Positions 7,166-15,263 of a stretch of DNA of 64,000 nucleotides are shown here, piece by piece. Position 1 is the stretch's first letter. Each line of letters begins with the position of its first letter. The notes under the pieces were generated by a model, which searched no databases, had not been told where the DNA came from, and worked only from the letters and a program-made list of their open reading frames with translations. The translations under genes were made by a program, and so were the position numbers. The DNA comes from Stenotrophomonas sp. BIGb0135 (GTDB lineage: Bacteria; Pseudomonadota; Gammaproteobacteria; Xanthomonadales; Xanthomonadaceae), in contig NZ_JANUDX010000005.1 of assembly GCF_024810105.1 (NCBI RefSeq), forward strand, positions 124,001 to 188,000, in the 5' to 3' direction.

Positions 7166-7533
7166 GCGTCAAGCTGCGCAACATCGGTCCCAAGAGCGCG
7201 GCATGGCTGCGCCAGGTCGGTCTGCGCACGCCCGAGGAGCTGACCGCGATCGGCGCGGTCGGCGCCTTCGTCAAGGTTCGCCGGGCCGGCTTCAAGCCCA
7301 GCCTCAACCTGCTCTACTCGCTGGAAGGCGCGCTGCAGGACTGCCACTGGCAGGAGCTGCCGGAAGCGCGCCGGATCGAACTGGTCGCCGAGTACGACGC
7401 GATCATCGCCGACAAGCCGCTGAAAAAGGCCCCGCCGGCGTCCGGCCCGGTCTACGACCGCACCGCCGAGCGCCGCGATGACGACGACAGCGGCGATGCG
7501 CCGCCGTTCGACACGGACGACGAGCGCGCCTGA
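7162..7533 (+). CDS. TfoX C-terminal domain family protein
   Basis: The 123-aa protein has a TfoX-C helix-hairpin-helix-like domain ('LRNIGPKSAAWLRQVGLRTPEELTAIGAVGAF') over residues 4-85, then a charged, probably disordered tail rich in Asp and Arg. The N-terminal TfoX domain of the competence regulator is absent. Standalone TfoX-C proteins are common and their role is not settled. ATG overlaps the fRMsr stop (ATGA). Its TGA is directly adjacent to the stop of the convergent phosphatase gene, forming TGATCA. Confidence 0.85.
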   Translation: MSVKLRNIGPKSAAWLRQVGLRTPEELTAIGAVGAFVKVRRAGFKPSLNLLYSLEGALQDCHWQELPEARRIELVAEYDAIIADKPLKKAPPASGPVYDRTAERRDDDDSGDAPPFDTDDERA

Positions 7534-8112
7534 TCAGGCCTGCTGCAGTTCCAGCAGCTCGCCCCAGAGGCGGTCGCCTTCGCGCTCCACGCGCAGCTGC
7601 AACCGCGTGCCGTGATCGATGCGCAGCGCCCAGCACATCGCCATGGGCATCCCGCAGACCTGCGACAACACCATGCGCAACGGTCCGCCGTGGCTGACGA
7701 TCAGCGTGGACGGCGCGTCGGGCTCATCCAGCAGGCGATGCAGGCCACGCACGATGCGCCGCTCGAAGTGGCCCCAGCTCTCGCCATGCGGCGGCGGGTT
7801 GGCATGCGGGTCCAGGTGGAATGACGACAGCTGCTGCATCGGCAGTGCGTCCAGCGCCTGGCCATCCCAGTCCCCGAAATCGAGTTCTTCCCACTCGTCA
7901 TCGGCGATCACGGCCAGCCCGCGCGGCAGCGCCAGCGCATCGGCGGTGGCCAGCGCGCGTTGTCGCGGCGAACTTAGTACGCGTTCCCAGCCAAGCGCGG
8001 CATACCGGGCGCACAGGGCATCGGTACTGCCTTCGTCCAGGGCCGGGTCGGTGCGACCGTCCAGGTGGCCATCGCGGCCGGTGCTGGCGTGGCGGATCAG
8101 GTCGAGGATCAT
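7534..8112 (-). CDS. cobC: Histidine phosphatase family protein, probable alpha-ribazole phosphatase (CobC-like)
   Basis: The 192-aa protein opens with the phosphoglycerate-mutase-type motif 'LIRHAST' (catalytic His near residue 8), followed by 'SSPRQRALATA', Glu in 'EWEELDFGDWDG' and the second His in 'IVSHGGPLR'. These fit the CobC family, which removes phosphate from alpha-ribazole-phosphate in cobalamin assembly. Its position beside a cobalamin riboswitch and btuB supports a B12 role. The branch also includes general phosphatases, so the exact substrate is not proven. Confidence 0.8.
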   Translation of the reverse strand: MILDLIRHASTGRDGHLDGRTDPALDEGSTDALCARYAALGWERVLSSPRQRALATADALALPRGLAVIADDEWEELDFGDWDGQALDALPMQQLSSFHLDPHANPPPHGESWGHFERRIVRGLHRLLDEPDAPSTLIVSHGGPLRMVLSQVCGMPMAMCWALRIDHGTRLQLRVEREGDRLWGELLELQQA

Positions 8113-8282
8113 GCCACGCCCCGCCGGCGACCCGCTGCGACGGGCCGGTGGGGGTCACGGGCGTCGGTGCCGGAGTGCTGCAACCACAGTGGGGTCATGG
8201 AGATCACATCGAAAAAGCGAGGCATATTCTAACCGCTGCGCTCCATCCCCCCGGCCGATGGCTTAGACTGCGCGCACTTTCA

Positions 8283-8482
8283 GGTGACCTGGGGCTGCGA
8301 TGCCGCCAGGTTGAAACGGGAAGCCGGTGACGCGTCAGGCCCTGTGCCACGCCGCCACTCCGGCGCTGCCCCCGCAACGGTAAGCATGGATACACCAGGC
8401 AACACGCCACTGTGCTCCGGCATGGGAAGGCGCCTGGCGCGATGGCACCGCCATCGACATGCGAGCCCGGAGACCGGCCTGG
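8283..8482 (+). ncRNA. Cobalamin riboswitch upstream of btuB
   Basis: The leader contains the conserved blocks of the cobalamin aptamer in order: AACGGGAAGCCGGTGA (about 8314-8329), GCTGCCCCCGCAACGGTAA (8365-8383), GCCACTGTG (8406-8414), a GGGAAGGCGCC segment (8424-8434) and the B12 box GAGCCCGGAGACCGGCC (8463-8479). It should bind adenosylcobalamin and repress btuB when B12 is plentiful. The btuB start is about 135 nt downstream. The preceding 170 bp (8113-8282) hold no recognisable gene. Confidence 0.95.
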
Positions 8483-8503
8483 AAGACGACTGGTTGCGAT
8501 GCG

Positions 8504-8540
8504 GCGGGCATGGCGGCGGCAAGCGGCGCCGTGTGCCCGC
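8504..8540 (+). promoter_or_regulatory. Hairpin between the riboswitch aptamer and btuB (possible expression platform)
   Basis: GCGGGCA (8504-8510) pairs perfectly with TGCCCGC (8534-8540), with GC-rich sequence between. No U-tract follows, so it does not look like a classical terminator. It could alternate with a structure that hides the btuB ribosome site (GGAG, 8609-8612). The mechanism is inferred. Confidence 0.4.
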
Positions 8541-8618
8541 TCTCCGTCGAGTGACTCCCTGCAGCGCGATCATCCCCACCCCTTGCCGCGCGGGCGTGCG
8601 CGGTGCATGGAGTCATCG

Positions 8619-10460
8619 ATGAAGCTGCAAACCCGCGTTCTTTCCCTGGCCGTACTGTCGGCCCTGCCGCTGCTGGCATCCGCACAGGACGACACCGCCG
8701 CGCTGGACCAGGTGCTGGTCACCGCCACGCGCACCCCGATCGCCCTGCAGGACAGCATCTCGCCAGCGCAGGTGATCGACCGCGCCGAGATCGAGCGCAG
8801 CCAGGCGCCCTCGCTGCAGGACCTGCTGCGTGGCCGTGCCGGCATCAACCTCAACAACAGCGGTGGCCTCGGCAAGCAGAGCTCGCTGTTCCTGCGTGGT
8901 ACCAACTCGGCCCACACCCTGGTGCTGGTCGACGGCGTGCGGATCAATACCGGCGACCTCGGCCTGGCGATGATCCAGGACCTGCCGCTGGCGCAGATCG
9001 AACGCATCGAGATCGTGCGCGGCCCGCAGTCCAGCCTGTACGGCGCCGATGCAATCGGCGGCGTGATCCAGATCTTCACCCGCCGCAACACCGGCACCTT
9101 CGCTCCGCACCTGCAACTCGGCGGCGGCAGCAACGGCCTGCGCGAGGCCAGCGGCGGCTTCGGCGGCAGCGGCGAGCGCGGCTGGTTCGGCACCGACATC
9201 GCTTACCAGCACACCGACGGCATCAACGCCTGCCGCGGCGATGCGGCCACGTTCGCCGGCTGCGGCGCCGACGAACCCGACCGCGACGGCTACCGGAACC
9301 TGTCCATGAGCCTGCGTGGCGGCTACGCGCTGACCGACGCGCTGAGCGTGGAAGGCACCGCGCTGCGCGCCAAGGGCGAGAACCACTACGACGGTTACTA
9401 CAACTACTCGGAGACGCTGCAGCAGGTGCTCGGCGGCAAGGTCCGCTACAGCCCCGGCGAGCGCTTCAACCTGACCGTCAACGTCGGCCGCGCCGACAAC
9501 GAGTCGGAAAACTACAACGGCAGCACCTGGCTGGGCGCGGCGCAGACCCACCGCGACAGCGCCTCGGCGCAGGCCGACATCGACATCGCCGACGGCCAGC
9601 TGCTCAGCGCCGGCGTCGACTGGAGCCAGGACAACCTGGACGGCAGCAGCGCCGGCTACCTGGTCGACAGCCGCGACAACACCGGCGTGTTCCTGCAGTA
9701 CCAGGGCCGCTTCGGCGCGCACCACCTGCAGGCCAGCGTGCGCAACGACGACAACGAACAGTTCGGCAACCACACCACCGGCAGCCTCGGCTGGGGCATG
9801 GAACTGGGGAGCGGCTTCCGCCTCAACGCCAGCTACGGCACCGCCTTCAAGGCGCCGACCTTCAGCGACCTCTACGATCCGTGGAGCGGCGTGCCGGGCC
9901 TGGATCCGGAGACCTCCAAGAGCGCCAACCTCGGCATCGCCCAGCAGGGCGACGGCTGGCGCTGGGGCCTGGATGTGTACGAAACGCGCATCGATGACCT
10001 GATCACCTACGACGCCACCACCTTCATGATGTCGCAGGTGGAGAAGGCGCGTATCCGTGGCGCGGAACTGACCGGCGCGATCGCCTGGGCCGGCTTCGAC
10101 GTCAATGCCCAGCTCAGCCACACCGATCCGCGCAACCGCACCGATGGCAGCGCGCAGTTCGACAACTGGCTGGCACGCCGCGCGCAGAACACCGCCCGCC
10201 TGGACATCGACCGCAGCTTCGGCGGCTTCCGCGCGGGCATCACGGCCAACGGTGCCGGCAAGCGTTATGACAATGCGGCCAACACGGTGCGCCTGGCCGG
10301 CTACGGCACGGTCGATCTGCGCCTGGAATACGCGCTGAGCCGTGACTGGTCGGTGCTGGGTCGGGTCAGCAACGTGTTCGACCGCGAGTACGAAACGGTG
10401 GGCTGGTACAACCAGCCCGGCCGCGAGTACCGCCTGAGCGTGCGTTACCAGCCGAGGTAA
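8619..10460 (+). CDS. btuB: TonB-dependent vitamin B12 receptor
   Basis: The 613-aa outer-membrane protein matches BtuB in length (E. coli 614). It has a signal peptide (residues 1-20, cleavage after 'LASA'), a TonB box-like 'DQVLVTATRTP', a plug domain ('SLQDLLRGRAGINLNNSGG', 'FLRGTNSAHTLVLVDGVRIN', 'RIEIVRGPQSSLYGADAIGGVI') and a beta-barrel. The terminal residue is Arg rather than the usual aromatic. I place the start at 8619, where GGAG sits 6 nt upstream, not at the ATG four codons earlier. The cobalamin riboswitch in its leader defines the substrate class well. Confidence 0.95.
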   Translation: MKLQTRVLSLAVLSALPLLASAQDDTAALDQVLVTATRTPIALQDSISPAQVIDRAEIERSQAPSLQDLLRGRAGINLNNSGGLGKQSSLFLRGTNSAHTLVLVDGVRINTGDLGLAMIQDLPLAQIERIEIVRGPQSSLYGADAIGGVIQIFTRRNTGTFAPHLQLGGGSNGLREASGGFGGSGERGWFGTDIAYQHTDGINACRGDAATFAGCGADEPDRDGYRNLSMSLRGGYALTDALSVEGTALRAKGENHYDGYYNYSETLQQVLGGKVRYSPGERFNLTVNVGRADNESENYNGSTWLGAAQTHRDSASAQADIDIADGQLLSAGVDWSQDNLDGSSAGYLVDSRDNTGVFLQYQGRFGAHHLQASVRNDDNEQFGNHTTGSLGWGMELGSGFRLNASYGTAFKAPTFSDLYDPWSGVPGLDPETSKSANLGIAQQGDGWRWGLDVYETRIDDLITYDATTFMMSQVEKARIRGAELTGAIAWAGFDVNAQLSHTDPRNRTDGSAQFDNWLARRAQNTARLDIDRSFGGFRAGITANGAGKRYDNAANTVRLAGYGTVDLRLEYALSRDWSVLGRVSNVFDREYETVGWYNQPGREYRLSVRYQPR

Positions 10461-10483
10461 TGCCGGGCCGCCCCAGGCATCCC

Positions 10484-10718
10484 GTAGTGCCGAGCCATGC
10501 TCGGCAACTCGAATGCCGATCCACCCCAGGCATCCGTAGTGCCGAGCCATGCTCGGCAGCCCGAATGCCGATCCACCCCAGGCATCCGTAGTGCCGAGCC
10601 ATGCTCGGCAGCCCGAATGCCGATCCACCCCAGGCATGCCGTAGTGCCGAGCCATGCTCGGCAGCCCGAGTGCCGCTCCACCCCAGGCATGCCGTAGTGC
10701 CGAGCCATGCTCGGCAGC
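10484..10718 (+). repeat. Tandem array of five SMAG elements (52-53 bp period)
   Basis: GTAG heads at 10484, 10536, 10588, 10641 and 10694 each lead the palindrome TGCCGAGC-CAT-GCTCGGCA. The units are joined by near-identical spacers ('CCCGAATGCCGATCCACCCCAGGCAT' type). All five face the same way, downstream of btuB. Another perfect hairpin (GTCGCGCC/GGCGCGAC, 10729-10749) follows without a U-run. The rest of the gap to 10873 shows no gene. Confidence 0.9.
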
Positions 10719-10873
10719 CTTTCCAGCCGTCGCGCCACCAAGGCGCGACGCGCTCCCGCTCCCCCAACAACACCCAAGACAGCGGGCAAGCAGCCTTGGA
10801 CCAGCAAAACACACCAACCACCGGCCGTCTCACCAACCCCACGCCTGCTCCGTGGACCAGGGCTTCACCCGCG

Positions 10874-11524
10874 CTATAGCGCCAGCAATTCCTGAAGGTC
10901 ATCCATCACCGCCACGGCCTGGACGGTGTCCAGGTCCAGCCCGCGCGGATACCCATAGCGCACCAGCGCCACCGGCATGCCCGCATCGACGGCAGCGAGG
11001 TAATCGGTGATCGAGTCGCCCACCATCAATGCCGCCTCCGGCGCTACGCCGAAGTGCGCGGCGATATACCGCAGCGGTGCGCCGCTCGGCTTGCGCTCGG
11101 GCAGCGAATCGCCGCCGAGCACCACGGCGAACACCGCCTGCAGGCCGAAATGCTGCAGCAGCGGCGCCACCAGAGCCGATGGCTTGTTGGTGCAGATGGC
11201 AAGCCGCACATCACGCGCCTGCAATGCCTGCAAGGCCGGCTCGACGCCGTCGAACAGGCGCGGACTGCGCAGCAGGCAGGCTTCGTAGTGACGCATGAAA
11301 CCGGGCATCACCGCGTCCAGGTCGGTCTGGCTGCCCGCCGCATCGAAGGCCTGTTCCACGAGCCGCCGCACCCCATCGCCGATCCAGGTCAGCACCGTGG
11401 CCTCGGGCACGCGCGGCAACTGCCAGTCCTGCAGGGTGCGGTTCAGCGCCTCGGCAATATCGGCCGCGCTGTCCACCAGCGTGCCATCCAGATCGAACAC
11501 CACCAACGGATACGGATACGACAA
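10874..11524 (-). CDS. gph: Phosphoglycolate phosphatase (HAD superfamily)
   Basis: The 216-aa protein shows the HAD motifs I-IV: 'VVFDLDGTLVDS' (nucleophile Asp), 'AICTNKPS', Lys in 'LPERKPSGAPL' and 'MVGDSITDYLAA'. Gph removes the 2-phosphoglycolate formed during repair of oxidised DNA ends. I chose the TTG at 11524, giving 'MSYPYPLVVFDLDG', the usual N-terminus of the family; the next ATG upstream (11596) would add 24 residues with no homology feature. The product could also be a close HAD relative, but length and cap-domain spacing fit Gph. Confidence 0.9.
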   Translation of the reverse strand: MSYPYPLVVFDLDGTLVDSAADIAEALNRTLQDWQLPRVPEATVLTWIGDGVRRLVEQAFDAAGSQTDLDAVMPGFMRHYEACLLRSPRLFDGVEPALQALQARDVRLAICTNKPSALVAPLLQHFGLQAVFAVVLGGDSLPERKPSGAPLRYIAAHFGVAPEAALMVGDSITDYLAAVDAGMPVALVRYGYPRGLDLDTVQAVAVMDDLQELLAL

Positions 11525-11634
11525 GACGCGACTCGCTTCAACGACGTGGGAAGGCACAGTGTACGCCGCGCGCTGGGCGCGCCCGCTCACCCGCACTTGA
11601 CTGCACCGCGCGTGCGAGGCGACGCACGTCGTCC

Positions 11635-12537
11635 TCAGATCCGCGCCAGGAAATCCGTGCTCGCGAAACGCTCCACCAGGAAATCCAGGAAGCTGCGCAT
11701 GATCGTCGGCAGCTGCCGGCGCGATGCGTACACCGCATGGATGCCCAGGCCTTCCACGTCGTACTCGGGCAGCACTTCAACAAGCTCGCCACTGCGCAGC
11801 AGCGGGGCAATCTGGTAGGTCGGCAGCATCGCGATGCCCGCACCGGCACGCACCGCTTCGAGCAGCAGCGAAGCTTCGTTGGCGCTGATGTTGCCGCCTA
11901 CCGCCACCGCGATCGCACGGCCGTCGCGCTGCAGGTGCCACACGCTTTTGCCGACGTAATGGTGCGTCAGGCAGTTGTGCCCGGCCAGTTCGTCGGCGGT
12001 GGTCGGCGTGCCCCGCTCGGACAGGTACGACGGCGCCGCGCACAGCACCGAGCGGCACGGCGCCAGCCAGCGCGCAATCAGCCCCGGGTCGATCGCCCGC
12101 GAGATGCGCACGGCGATATCCACGCGCTCTTCGACCAGGTTGACCACCCGATCCACCAGCAGCAGTTCCACCCGGGTCAGCGGGTGGCGCTTGACGAAAT
12201 CGGCGACCGCCGCGGCCAGGTGGATCTGCCCGAACGACACGCTCGCCGTGACCCGGATCAACCCGTGCGGCTCGGGATTGTCGGTGGCCAGCTCGCCATG
12301 CAGCTCATCGCCGATCGCCAGCATCTGCCGGAATCGCAGCAGCGCCGCCTCGCCGGGCGCGGTCAGGCTGATCCGGCGCGTGGTCCGGTGCAGCAACCGC
12401 GCGCCCAGCCAGCGCTCCACCTCGGCCAGGTAGCGGGTGACCATCGCCCGCGACATCTCCAGCGCCTCGGCCGCGGCGGTGAGACTGCCGCGCTCGACCA
12501 CCTCCACGAACACATGCATCGCGGTTATCCGGTCCAT
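11635..12537 (-). CDS. LysR-family transcriptional regulator
   Basis: The 300-aa protein has the LysR winged helix-turn-helix at residues 4-62 ('MHVFVEVVERGSLTAAAEALEMSRAMVTRYLAEVERWLGARLLHRTTRR') and a periplasmic-binding-protein-like effector domain to about 295. It is transcribed away from the NAD(P)-binding protein gene at 12635, with 97 bp between the starts. In this family that arrangement usually means the regulator controls the divergent gene. The shared region contains ACCG-N7-CGGT near 12566. The inducer cannot be read from sequence. Confidence 0.93.
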   Translation of the reverse strand: MDRITAMHVFVEVVERGSLTAAAEALEMSRAMVTRYLAEVERWLGARLLHRTTRRISLTAPGEAALLRFRQMLAIGDELHGELATDNPEPHGLIRVTASVSFGQIHLAAAVADFVKRHPLTRVELLLVDRVVNLVEERVDIAVRISRAIDPGLIARWLAPCRSVLCAAPSYLSERGTPTTADELAGHNCLTHHYVGKSVWHLQRDGRAIAVAVGGNISANEASLLLEAVRAGAGIAMLPTYQIAPLLRSGELVEVLPEYDVEGLGIHAVYASRRQLPTIMRSFLDFLVERFASTDFLARI

Positions 12538-12634
12538 CTGATCGATCCGTGCAACAAATTAGACCGTTATACGCGGTTTTTCGTACGATTCATGGCGCAT
12601 ACGCTGGCCTTCCTTCCTCAACGGATCCGCCCCC

Positions 12635-13273
12635 ATGAAGATTGCCCTCGTTGGTGCCACCGGCAACATCGGTCGTGAAATCGCCCGCCAGGCCCTCGCC
12701 CGCGGTCATCAGGTCACCGCCATCGTGCGCCGTGAGAACGACCTGCCGGCCGAACTGGACGGCGCCCAGCTGGCCGTCGCCGCGCTGGACGATACCGATG
12801 CCCTGGCGGCGGTGATCGCCGGCCACGATGTGCTGGCCAGCGCCTTCGGCCCGCGTCCGGGCGATGCGCCCGGCACCGTCACCAGCGTCAGCGCGGCGCT
12901 GGTCAAGGCTGCGCGCCAGGCCGGCGTGCCGCGCTTCATCATGGTCGGCGGTGCCGGCAGCCTGGAAGTGGCCCCCGGCGTGCAGCTGGTGGATACCGAG
13001 GGCTTCCCGGACGCCTACAAGCCGGTCGCCCTGGCCGCGCGCGACACGCTCAGGCAGCTGCAGGCCGTCGATGACCTCGACTGGACCTTCTATTCCCCCG
13101 CTGCCGAGATCGGCCCGGGTCCGCAGCGCGGCGGCTTCCGCACCCAGGCAAAAACCTTCCTCGCGGCCGCCGACGGCCACAGCCGGATCAGCTACGCCGA
13201 CTACGCCGATGCGTTCGTCAGTGAGATCGAGACGCCGCAGTACGTGCGCCAGATCGCGACGGTTGCGTATTGA
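12635..13273 (+). CDS. NAD(P)-binding atypical SDR / NmrA-like oxidoreductase
   Basis: The 212-aa protein begins with the Rossmann motif 'MKIALVGATGNIGREI' and continues with 'VTAIVRR', consistent with a preference for NADP(H). The fold continues through 'VLASAFGP', 'FIMVGGAGSLEV' and 'YSPAAEIGPG'. It resembles YwnB/YhfK-type atypical short-chain dehydrogenases, which lack the YxxxK catalytic pair and often serve as reductases or redox sensors. It is probably under control of the divergent LysR regulator. Substrate unknown. Confidence 0.88.
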   Translation: MKIALVGATGNIGREIARQALARGHQVTAIVRRENDLPAELDGAQLAVAALDDTDALAAVIAGHDVLASAFGPRPGDAPGTVTSVSAALVKAARQAGVPRFIMVGGAGSLEVAPGVQLVDTEGFPDAYKPVALAARDTLRQLQAVDDLDWTFYSPAAEIGPGPQRGGFRTQAKTFLAAADGHSRISYADYADAFVSEIETPQYVRQIATVAY

Positions 13274-13279
13274 AGCAGG

Positions 13280-13797
13280 CGCCGGCCGGTGGTCGGCACC
13301 GACAGAGCAGCCGAGCATGGCTCGGCTCTACCTTGTCCCGGTGTGATGCCGGGGCCGTACCGAAGCGCCTGCCGGTGCTCGGCGCCGATAGAGCAGCCGA
13401 GCATGGCTCGGCTCTAACCCGGTCCCGGTGTGATGCCGGGGCCGTACCGAGGCGCCGGCCGGTGGTCGGCGCCGACAGAACAGCCGAGCGTGGCTCGGCT
13501 CTACCCGGCCCCGGCGTGATGCCGGGGCCGTACCGAAGCGCCGGCCGGTGGTCGGCGCCGATAGAGCAGCCGAGCATGGCTCGGCTCTACCCGGTCCCGG
13601 TGTGATGCCGGGCCTGTACCGAAGCGCCGGCCGGTGGTCGGTGCCGATAGAGCAGCCGAGCGTGGCTCGGCTCTACCCGGTCCCGGCGTGATGCCGGGGC
13701 TGTACCGAAGCGCCGGCCTGTGGTCGGCGCCGATAGAGCAGCCGAGCATGGCTCGGCTCTACCCCGTCCCGGCGTGATGCCGGGGCCGTACCGCACA
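13280..13797 (-). repeat. Six-copy tandem array of an 86-bp unit carrying SMAG palindromes
   Basis: AGCCGAGC-ATG-GCTCGGCT palindromes recur about every 86 bp (starting near 13309, 13395, 13481, 13567, 13653 and 13739). Each is followed by CTAC (GTAG on the minus strand; one copy reads CTAA) and a second palindromic block of type CCCGG-TGTGATG-CCGGG. Copies differ by a few substitutions. The array fills the whole gap between the oxidoreductase and MBL-fold genes; the MBL leader begins directly after it. Confidence 0.9.
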
Positions 13798-13809
13798 GGA
13801 AACCTTGAG

Positions 13810-14724
13810 ATGCCGAACTTCTCGCGCACCGCCCTGACGCTAGCACTGGCCGTCGCCACCGCGCTTGGCGTGACCGCCCCCGCCATCAGCGAGGCCGCGG
13901 CTGCCGCCGCCCAGACCCATGCACTGCACGTGCAGCCCTACCATCCCGGCGACCCGGCGCTGTTCTCGGTGGCCTCCACCCTGATCACCGGCCAGCACGA
14001 CGCCGTATTGATCGACGCCCAGTTCGCCGCCTCCGACGCCGCCCAGCTGGTGCAGCGCATCCGCGACTCCGGCAAGCACCTCACCACCATCTACATCAGC
14101 CACGGCGACCCGGACTACTACTTCGGCCTGGCCACCCTGCAGGACGCGTTCCCCGACGCCCGCATCGTCGCCACCGCCCAGACCGTCGCCCACATCACCG
14201 CCACCCAGGCCGGCAAACTCGCTTACTGGGGCCCGCAGATGGGCGCCGACAAACCCGCACGCATCGTCATCCCGCAGGTGCTGGACGGCACCGCCCTCAC
14301 CCTCGACGGCCAGCCGCTGCGCATCATCGGCCTCGACGGCCCGACCCCGGACCGCACCGTCGTCTGGATTCCCTCCCTGCGCACCGTCCTCGGCGGCATT
14401 CCCATCGTCGCCGGCGAACACGTCTGGATGGCCGACACCCAGAGCGCGCAGTCGCATGCCGAGTGGCTCGCCACCCTCGCCACCATCAAGGCCCTCAAGC
14501 CCGCCCGCGTCATCCCTGGCCACTACGCCAGTGGCGCGAAACTGGACAGCAGCGCCCTCGATTTCACAGCGGCCTACATCCGCGCCTTCGACGAAGAAAC
14601 CGCACGCAGCCGCAACGCCGATGCGTTGATTGCCGCGATGAAGAAACGCTACCCCACCCTCCAGGGCGTCAGCTCGTTGGAGGTGAGTGCGAAGGTCGCC
14701 AAGGGTGAAATGCAGTGGCCGTGA
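13810..14724 (+). CDS. Secreted MBL-fold metallo-hydrolase-like protein
   Basis: The 304-aa protein has a signal peptide (residues 1-29). A metallo-beta-lactamase fold follows, recognisable from 'HDAVLIDAQF', 'TIYISHGDPDYYFGLATLQ' and the late 'RVIPGHYASG'. The metal motif HxHxDH is degenerate: the segment reads HGDPDYY, so the second and third histidines are missing, while the first His, the Asp and the final IPGH His remain. Either it binds a single metal or it has lost hydrolase activity. It stands alone after a repeat array; AAGGAA-like sequence is absent and the start is set by the signal peptide. Confidence 0.85.
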   Translation: MPNFSRTALTLALAVATALGVTAPAISEAAAAAAQTHALHVQPYHPGDPALFSVASTLITGQHDAVLIDAQFAASDAAQLVQRIRDSGKHLTTIYISHGDPDYYFGLATLQDAFPDARIVATAQTVAHITATQAGKLAYWGPQMGADKPARIVIPQVLDGTALTLDGQPLRIIGLDGPTPDRTVVWIPSLRTVLGGIPIVAGEHVWMADTQSAQSHAEWLATLATIKALKPARVIPGHYASGAKLDSSALDFTAAYIRAFDEETARSRNADALIAAMKKRYPTLQGVSSLEVSAKVAKGEMQWP

Positions 14725-14760
14725 CATTGGATTGAAGCGAGGTAGAACCGCCGCACTTTT

Positions 14761-14929
14761 CGCAGCTCGAACCATCACCGCATGTTGAAACACGATCGGC
14801 GATCCATCGGGATGCGACCCGATTGCGGCACAAACTGCCGCCAGCGATGAGGCACCGCATCGTTCGCAGCTCATGCCACCGCCAGATGATGAAGCACGGT
14901 CGGCGATCGATCCCAATGCAACCCAACTG
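14761..14929 (+). repeat. Degenerate direct repeat pair, 104 bp apart
   Basis: Segments 14761-14825 and 14865-14929 align over about 65 bp with roughly 70% identity, sharing CGCAGCTC at their start and a GGCGATC core. This is an old duplication in the 630-bp gap 14725-15353, which contains no gene I can support. Confidence 0.55.
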
Positions 14930-14967
14930 AAAAAAATGCCGCCTCCCTAAACAGGGTACTGCTCCTA

Positions 14968-15085
14968 GCAGTCGCAGTCGCAGTCGCAGTTGCAGTTGCA
15001 CTTGCCGTTGCACTTGCCGTTGCACTTGCCGTTGCACTTGCCGTTGCACTTGCCGTTGCAGTTGCAGTTGCAGTTGCAGTAGCCG
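14968..15085 (+). repeat. Hexanucleotide/dodecanucleotide tandem repeat
   Basis: Tandem hexamers (CAGTCG, CAGTTG) grade into about five copies of the 12-mer CACTTGCCGTTG and back to GCAGTT. It ends some 35 bp before element copy 3. A matching tract lies on the other side of that element. Confidence 0.85.
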
Positions 15086-15119
15086 TTGCACTTCCCCTGC
15101 CCACCGACACGGTATCAAA

Positions 15120-15224
15120 GGGTGGCGTGGGTGGGGTTGCGGGACCGTCGTGCGCCATGGATGGCGCACGCGAGCCTCCAGGGATGGATTCACGGCGTGT
15201 CCCGCAGCCCCACCCACGCCGCCC
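15120..15224 (-). repeat. Dispersed structured palindromic element, copy 3 (reverse orientation)
   Basis: Outer arms 15120-15145 and 15199-15224 pair over 26 positions, two of them G-U on the plus-strand RNA. The inner hairpin is GTGCGCCA-TCCA-TGGCGCAC; the smaller one is TCCA-TCCC-TGGA on the minus strand. It lies between the convergent MBL-fold and dinB genes, enclosed by hexamer repeats on both sides. Confidence 0.8.
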
Positions 15225-15263
15225 AAACCGTCGGCACAAGGACACCACGGCTTTTGACGTTAT

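Noticed and set aside
8613-10817. Long minus-strand open frame (734 codons) opposite btuB
   Set aside because: BtuB is certain from its motifs and riboswitch; the antisense frame is low-complexity Val/Ala/Gly and runs into the SMAG array.
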